Of a stretch of 64,000 nucleotides of DNA, positions 59,913-64,000 are shown in pieces. The notes below the pieces were generated by a model that searched no databases, was not told the DNA's origin, and saw only the letters and a program-made list of their open reading frames with translations. The position numbers and the translations under genes are program-made. Source of the stretch: Anaerocolumna sp. (GTDB taxonomy: Bacteria; Bacillota; Clostridia; Lachnospirales; Lachnospiraceae); the NCBI GenBank assembly GCA_029256725.1, contig JAQSXJ010000010.1, forward strand, positions 1 through 64,000. Reading direction: 5' to 3'. How positions within the stretch are numbered: the first letter of the stretch is position 1; every line of letters begins with the position of its first letter.

Positions 59913-61373
59913 ATGGTATTATTGGATGACAGTATTTCAAAGGCCAAAGACAGACCTATTAAGGTCATTCAGTTTGGCGAAGGTAATTTTTTACGTGCAT
60001 TTGTGGATTACATGATTGACGTTGCCAATGAAAAGGAATTGTTTGACGGAAGCATAGTTATACTTAAGGCTATCGAATACGGTAATCTTGATATGTTCCA
60101 TGAACAGAAATACCAATATACACTGACACTGCGGGGTAAGCAGGAGGGTAAGGAGGTTATTGACAGCCGCATTATCACCTCTGTAAAAGATGCAGTCAGT
60201 GTGTATGATGAGTATGAGAAATTTATCGGACTTGCCAGAATAGACACACTTAGATTTGTGGTATCTAATACCACTGAGGCTGGAATTGCTTTTGATGAAA
60301 AGGATTCTTTTGAGGCGCTGCCACCCAAAACCTATCCGGCAAAATTAACAAAATTTTTATTTGAAAGATACAAGGCTTTTTCAGGAGACAGAGAGAAAGG
60401 ATTAATAATCCTGCCTGTAGAGCTTATTGATGATAATGGAATTATATTAAAAGAATATGTATTGAAATATGCTAAGACCTGGGGACTCGAAGAGGCCTTT
60501 GTTACATGGCTATTGGAAGCTTGTGTATTTTGCAGTACTCTGGTAGATCGGATTGTTACCGGTTATCCAAAAGATGAAGCAAAAGAAATTTGTGAGAAGC
60601 TTGGTTATCAGGATAATCTTCTTGTTACAGCAGAACCCTTTGGATTATGGGTAATTGAAAGTGAAAAAGATATCAGCCAGGAATTTCCTCTTGATAAAGC
60701 TGGACTCCCTGTTATTTTTACAGATAATCAGAAACCTTATAAGCAGAGAAAGGTGCGTATCTTAAATGGTGCTCATACCTCGTTTGTTCTGGCTTCTTAT
60801 CTGGCGGGTAACGATTATGTATTAGAGTCCATGAAGGATAAAACAATACGTAACTTTATGCAGAAGGTAATTTATGAAGAGGTTATTCCTACGCTGACAT
60901 TGCCGGAAGAGGAATTAAAGGCATTTGCGAATTCAGTAATCGAGAGGTTTGAGAATCCTTACATAAAGCATGCATTGCTGTCAATATCCCTGAATTCCGT
61001 ATCCAAATGGAGAGCCCGCTGTCTGCCAAGCCTTCTGGGATACGTAGAAAAATATCATACTCTGCCTGAGCATCTGGTATTTTCCATAGCAGCTTTACTT
61101 TCCTTCTATAGCAGCAGTGAGTGGAAGGACGGCAGTTTATTAGGAAGAAGAGATGGAGAAGAATATATTATTCAAGATGATAAGGAAGTGCTGGATTTCT
61201 TTTCAGACAATTCATCTAAGGATTCAAATGAATTAGTAAAGTTATACTTAAGCAACGCAGACTTCCATGGACAGGATTTATCCCTTATACCTTCATTGAG
61301 CGATAAAGTGACGGTATATCTGGAAAGTATTAAACAGAACGGAATGAGAAAGAGCCTTGAGATTCTGGGATGA
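59913..61373 (+). CDS. uxaB: Tagaturonate reductase
   Basis: This 486-residue member of the mannitol dehydrogenase/UxaB family converts D-tagaturonate to D-altronate with NADH in galacturonate breakdown. It has the nucleotide-binding opening PIKVIQFGEGNFLRAFVDYMID, the FVVSNTTEAGIAF segment, the catalytic Lys region RKVRILNGAHTSF and ISLNSVSKWRARCLPSLLGY. Length matches UxaB. ACGAGGTAGAG precedes the ATG. uxaC and uxaA lie downstream. Confidence 0.92.
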   Translation: MVLLDDSISKAKDRPIKVIQFGEGNFLRAFVDYMIDVANEKELFDGSIVILKAIEYGNLDMFHEQKYQYTLTLRGKQEGKEVIDSRIITSVKDAVSVYDEYEKFIGLARIDTLRFVVSNTTEAGIAFDEKDSFEALPPKTYPAKLTKFLFERYKAFSGDREKGLIILPVELIDDNGIILKEYVLKYAKTWGLEEAFVTWLLEACVFCSTLVDRIVTGYPKDEAKEICEKLGYQDNLLVTAEPFGLWVIESEKDISQEFPLDKAGLPVIFTDNQKPYKQRKVRILNGAHTSFVLASYLAGNDYVLESMKDKTIRNFMQKVIYEEVIPTLTLPEEELKAFANSVIERFENPYIKHALLSISLNSVSKWRARCLPSLLGYVEKYHTLPEHLVFSIAALLSFYSSSEWKDGSLLGRRDGEEYIIQDDKEVLDFFSDNSSKDSNELVKLYLSNADFHGQDLSLIPSLSDKVTVYLESIKQNGMRKSLEILG

Positions 61374-61611
61374 TTTCTAAATAAATTAATAGCCATCATA
61401 GTTGTACATAGAATTAACCAATATACCCATTTTGCATTGTAAATAGATAAATAGAATCAAATATGCAATAGAATTAAAATATAAACAATCAATACAACAG
61501 TATTCATTATAAAACAATCACTATGTAACATACCAATATAAAACTGTATCCATATAAACAAACAGTATAAGACCGTATCAAATATACAACAATCATTATA
61601 AAGCCGAATCA
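61374..61611. other. AT-rich decayed repeat tract
   Basis: Variants of TATAAAACAATCANTAT recur irregularly between 61470 and 61610. No gene or promoter is seen. Confidence 0.4.
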
Positions 61612-61659
61612 ATAAGAAAACAGCTGCCATCAAAAGAGAAACTTATGATGACAGCTGTT
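61612..61659 (-). terminator. Terminator for uxaC
   Basis: AACAGCTG...CATCA and TGATG...CAGCTGTT form a stem. On the minus strand it is followed by TTTTCTTATT. It lies beyond the palindromic element that follows uxaC. Confidence 0.6.
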
Positions 61660-61759
61660 ATAAATTGTAATCGTAATCATTATATAAGCAACCTTTATAT
61701 GTATTAATCTCTTATATAATTTATAATTTGAGTATCAAATTCTTGCTTCCAAATGAGTA

Positions 61760-61879
61760 CAGGCAAATTACACAAAACAGAAGAACGAATGCGCCTATGG
61801 AAAGGACTTCTTATGCCTTGAAATCGAAGCATGAGTTTTTCTGTTTTGTGCAATTTGCCGTCCCCTTGTGAAAAACTGA
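61760..61879 (-). repeat. MITE-like palindromic element, short copy
   Basis: Reverse-oriented relative to 12647-12881 and lacking the inner ~111-bp hairpin block. Where the long copy has the block, this copy reads straight through (AAGTCCTTTCC on the minus strand). The outer ends form an inverted repeat (GGCAAATTACACAAAACAG with CTGTTTTGTGCAATTTGCC). It lies within the uxaC 3' untranslated region. Confidence 0.75.
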
Positions 61880-61901
61880 TTTAAGCTCCTTTAAAGTAAC
61901 T

Positions 61902-63302
61902 TTAAAACTGAAAGTAATTCTTCGCATTGTAATAAGAGATATCTTCAACAATTCCTGCTAACTGAGGAAGATCATTGGGATATTCTCCTTTTTCCACCCA
62001 CTGTCCGAGAAGGTCACTAAGAATCCTGCGGAAGTACTCATGTCTGGGGTAGGAGAGAAAGCTTCTTGAATCGGTAAGCATACCAACAAAGGCAGAGAGC
62101 AGTCCGCTATTGGCCAGAGTAACCATCTGGTCAGTCATACCAGTTTTATGGTCATTAAACCACCAGGCAGAACCATGCTGGAGCTTACCTCTTGCACTGC
62201 CATCCTGGAAACAGCCAAGAACCGTTACAATCGCAGCATTATCATTGGGGTTTAAGGAATAAACAATGGTTTTTGGCAGTTCATCTGTCTCGTGAAGTGC
62301 ATTTAAGTAATCTGCTAATTGAGAAGAAAAGCTGACATTATTGATGCAGTCATAACCGGTGTCAGGACCCAGAGAACGGAAGCTTCTTTTATTGTTGTCT
62401 CTCTTGGTGCCGTAATGCAGCTGCATAACCCAGCCAGCCTCCTTGTAAGCCTTTCCTACGAATACCATGAAAGCAGTTTTATACTGCAGAATTTCCTGCT
62501 CAGTTAAGGTATCGCCGCTTAACTTCTTCTGAAAAATTTCTTCGATTTTCTCAGCCTCTGCAGGTATGTACATAACATATTCCAGAGCGTGGTCAGAAAT
62601 ACAGCATCCCAAAGATGAAAAGAAATTAATGCGGTTTTTCAAGGCATCTTTCAGTGTTGCAAAGCTGTTGATTACAATATGGCTTACATCAGCAAGCTTT
62701 TGTAGATAGTCTGAAAAGTCAGGCTTTTCGATATTTAAAGCTTTGTCCGGGCGAAAAGCAGGCAGAACTTTAATGGAGAAAGAAGAGTCTTCTTGAATCT
62801 GTTTATGCCATTCCAGAGAATCAATGGGGTCATCCGTCGTACATATAGTTTCAACATTGGAAAGCTTCATTAGATTTCTTGCGCTAAATTCAGGGGAAGC
62901 CAGCTTTTCGTTGCATAAATTCCATACTTCTTCTGCGGTGGACTCATTTAAAGCTCCGTAATAACCAAAGAACCTTTGGAGTTCCAGATGGCTCCAATGG
63001 TATACAGGATTTCCGATGGCTCTTTGTAAAGTCTTTGCCCAGCTTAAGAACTTCTCGTAATCCGGTGCATCTCCGGTAATATATGCTTCATCTATTCCGT
63101 TTGCACGCATAAGACGCCATTTATAATGGTCTCCGCCTAACCATACCTGTGTGATGTTACCGAACTGTTTGTCCTCAGCAATTTCTTTCGGACTGATATG
63201 GCAGTGGTAATCGATAATGGGCAGCTTTGCCGCATATTGGTGATATAAGATTTTAGCGGTTTCCGTGGTTAAAAGAAAATCCTGATCCATAAATTTTTGC
63301 AT
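61902..63302 (-). CDS. uxaC: Glucuronate/galacturonate isomerase
   Basis: This 466-residue amidohydrolase-fold isomerase converts D-glucuronate to fructuronate and galacturonate to tagaturonate. Family segments: LPIIDYHCHISPKEIAEDKQFGNI, WLGGDHYKWRLMRANGI, YHWSHLELQRFFGY, VETICTTDDPIDSLEWH, LHYGTKRDNNKRSFRSLGPDTGYD and WWFNDHKTGMTDQM. AGGAGG precedes ATG 63302. It is controlled by operator U3. Confidence 0.95.
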   Translation of the reverse strand: MQKFMDQDFLLTTETAKILYHQYAAKLPIIDYHCHISPKEIAEDKQFGNITQVWLGGDHYKWRLMRANGIDEAYITGDAPDYEKFLSWAKTLQRAIGNPVYHWSHLELQRFFGYYGALNESTAEEVWNLCNEKLASPEFSARNLMKLSNVETICTTDDPIDSLEWHKQIQEDSSFSIKVLPAFRPDKALNIEKPDFSDYLQKLADVSHIVINSFATLKDALKNRINFFSSLGCCISDHALEYVMYIPAEAEKIEEIFQKKLSGDTLTEQEILQYKTAFMVFVGKAYKEAGWVMQLHYGTKRDNNKRSFRSLGPDTGYDCINNVSFSSQLADYLNALHETDELPKTIVYSLNPNDNAAIVTVLGCFQDGSARGKLQHGSAWWFNDHKTGMTDQMVTLANSGLLSAFVGMLTDSRSFLSYPRHEYFRRILSDLLGQWVEKGEYPNDLPQLAGIVEDISYYNAKNYFQF

Positions 63303-63336
63303 GTTTATCCTCCTGCTTTGTTGTTTTGATATTAAT

Positions 63337-63350
63337 TGTAAGTGCTTACA
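63337..63350. promoter_or_regulatory. Uronate operator U3 (uxaC side)
   Basis: TGTAAGTGCTTACA, 35 bp upstream of the uxaC start. Confidence 0.7.
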
Positions 63351-63459
63351 TTTTGAATGAAAAACTTAAGGATTATTATAACATAGTTAAAAGATAGGTG
63401 CAAGGGATGAATCGCGAAAATACCTAATTGACTTTATATCAATCCTGTATTAAACTTAA

Positions 63460-63473
63460 TGTAAGTGCTTACA
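63460..63473. promoter_or_regulatory. Uronate operator U4 (uxaA side)
   Basis: TGTAAGTGCTTACA, identical to U3 and 110 bp away. It probably serves the divergent uxaA promoter (TTGACT at 63428 is a candidate -35). Confidence 0.7.
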
Positions 63474-63484
63474 TATAATTGTAT

Positions 63485-63694
63485 AACAGGGGGTGTGGGT
63501 ATCCGAATAAAGTCAGATGTAACAACCTTTATAGTTGGACGAAATGGAACAAAGAAGCTAAGGAAATTTATCGCAAATGTATCCCTTAAAGTGGAACGTC
63601 CAGCACAGCACAAGTAGTTTCAGACACACCCTAGGAAATGTAACTGGATTTAAAGGAACTGAGCAGGAAGCAAATTCCGGAAAAGAGGAGCCTT
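63485..63694 (+). other. Long uxaA leader with possible structure
   Basis: GGGTGTG (about 63490) can pair with CACACCC (about 63625), and TGGACG with CGTCCA inside. No reading frame is seen. AAGAGGAG near 63682-63690 is the uxaA ribosome binding site. Confidence 0.35.
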
Positions 63695-64000
63695 ATGAAG
63701 GAATATATCAAAATTAATGAACAGGATAATGTAATAGTAGCATTAAGAGATTTTATAGAAGGAGACAGAATACAGTCTGACACGATTGATCTAATCGTTA
63801 AAGAAAGCGTTCCCTCTGGTCATAAAATTGCCCTTCAGTCTATTAAAGAAGGAGAGAAGGTAATAAAATATGGAAATCCAATTGGTCTTGCCAAAGCGGA
63901 TATAGAAGCAGGAACCTGGATTCACACGCACAATGTCAAGACCGGACTGGGTGAGATCTGCACCTATGTATACAAAAAAGACTATCAAGAGTTAGAAAGA
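63695..64000 (+). CDS. uxaA: Altronate dehydratase, N-terminal part (cut by window end)
   Basis: The 102 visible residues form the SAF-type N-terminal domain of UxaA (VPSGHKIALQSIKEGEKVIKYGNPIGLAKADIEAGTWIHTHNVKTGL). The enzyme dehydrates altronate to 2-keto-3-deoxygluconate, the step after UxaB. AGAGGAG precedes the ATG. The catalytic domain is beyond the window. Confidence 0.9.
   Translation, partial: MKEYIKINEQDNVIVALRDFIEGDRIQSDTIDLIVKESVPSGHKIALQSIKEGEKVIKYGNPIGLAKADIEAGTWIHTHNVKTGLGEICTYVYKKDYQELER

Overview
The window comes from a low-GC, spore-forming-lineage Firmicute and most resembles a plant-polysaccharide-degrading member of the Lachnospiraceae (Lachnoclostridium/Anaerocolumna type). 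The basis is base composition, strong AGGAGG-type ribosome binding sites with some TTG/GTG starts, the tepA-ylzJ-spoIIIE gene order, an archaeal-type aspartyl-tRNA synthetase, a ClpP-like TepA, and dense carbohydrate-uptake and glycosidase loci. The genus is inference; no rRNA or tRNA gene was seen.

Region 1 (1-12.6 kb, + strand): end of a molybdate-type ABC ATPase gene, a radical SAM protein behind an activator-type promoter, an AlkX-type DNA glycosylase, an M16 peptidase, glycerol-1-phosphate dehydrogenase, then tepA-ylzJ-spoIIIE and two tandem RimK-like ATP-grasp ligases. spoIIIE is split by an internal deletion/frameshift. Region 2 (12.6-13.9 kb) is a 1.26-kb non-coding stretch with a nested palindromic (MITE-like) element, an almost G-free tandem repeat tract and a promoter-to-terminator unit for a ~220-nt structured RNA. 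Region 3 (13.9-31.9 kb) is mostly housekeeping: aspS, a broken HAD phosphatase gene, fhs, sdpRI, a superoxide dismutase-family gene, a GMC oxidoreductase, nrtR-pncA (NAD salvage) behind nine 14-bp repeats, a 693-aa methyltransferase of unknown role, recQ, two GNAT genes (one behind a leader-peptide attenuator candidate), and divergent pyrBI.

Region 4 (32-51 kb) is the main accessory system. A LacI-type operator/promoter drives a 14-kb operon with two solute-binding proteins (one a membrane-anchored fusion to beta-sandwich domains), two complete permease pairs, an exported NHL-propeller/TPR protein, a Yip1-like protein and a large DUF5696 TIM-barrel-like protein. No ATPase is encoded, so a shared one elsewhere is implied. 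A GH30 glycosidase, the LacI regulator and a GH35 beta-galactosidase follow. Three operators sharing the core AATCGGTT tie the operon and GH35 to one regulator. Together these genes look like uptake and trimming of a galactose-containing polymer such as arabinogalactan or galactan. Upstream of the DUF5696 gene lie two tandem ~105-nt RNA modules whose stems covary and whose loops can form the same pseudoknot; related pieces occur upstream of the methyltransferase gene. I consider these the best candidate for something undescribed.

Region 5 (51-64 kb): small hypotheticals, a cytosolic-looking PQQ-type sugar dehydrogenase fold, a DUF3892 protein, a ferredoxin, YibE/F, alkaline phosphatase with a Pho-box-like repeat, and a uronate-catabolism regulon (LacI regulator, uxaB, uxaC, start of uxaA) marked by four near-identical TGTAAG-N2-CTTACA operators. 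A 50-60-nt leader repeat occurs directly upstream of three unrelated genes (aspS, methyltransferase, GH30), and copies of the palindromic element recur at 12.6, 26.7 and 61.8 kb.
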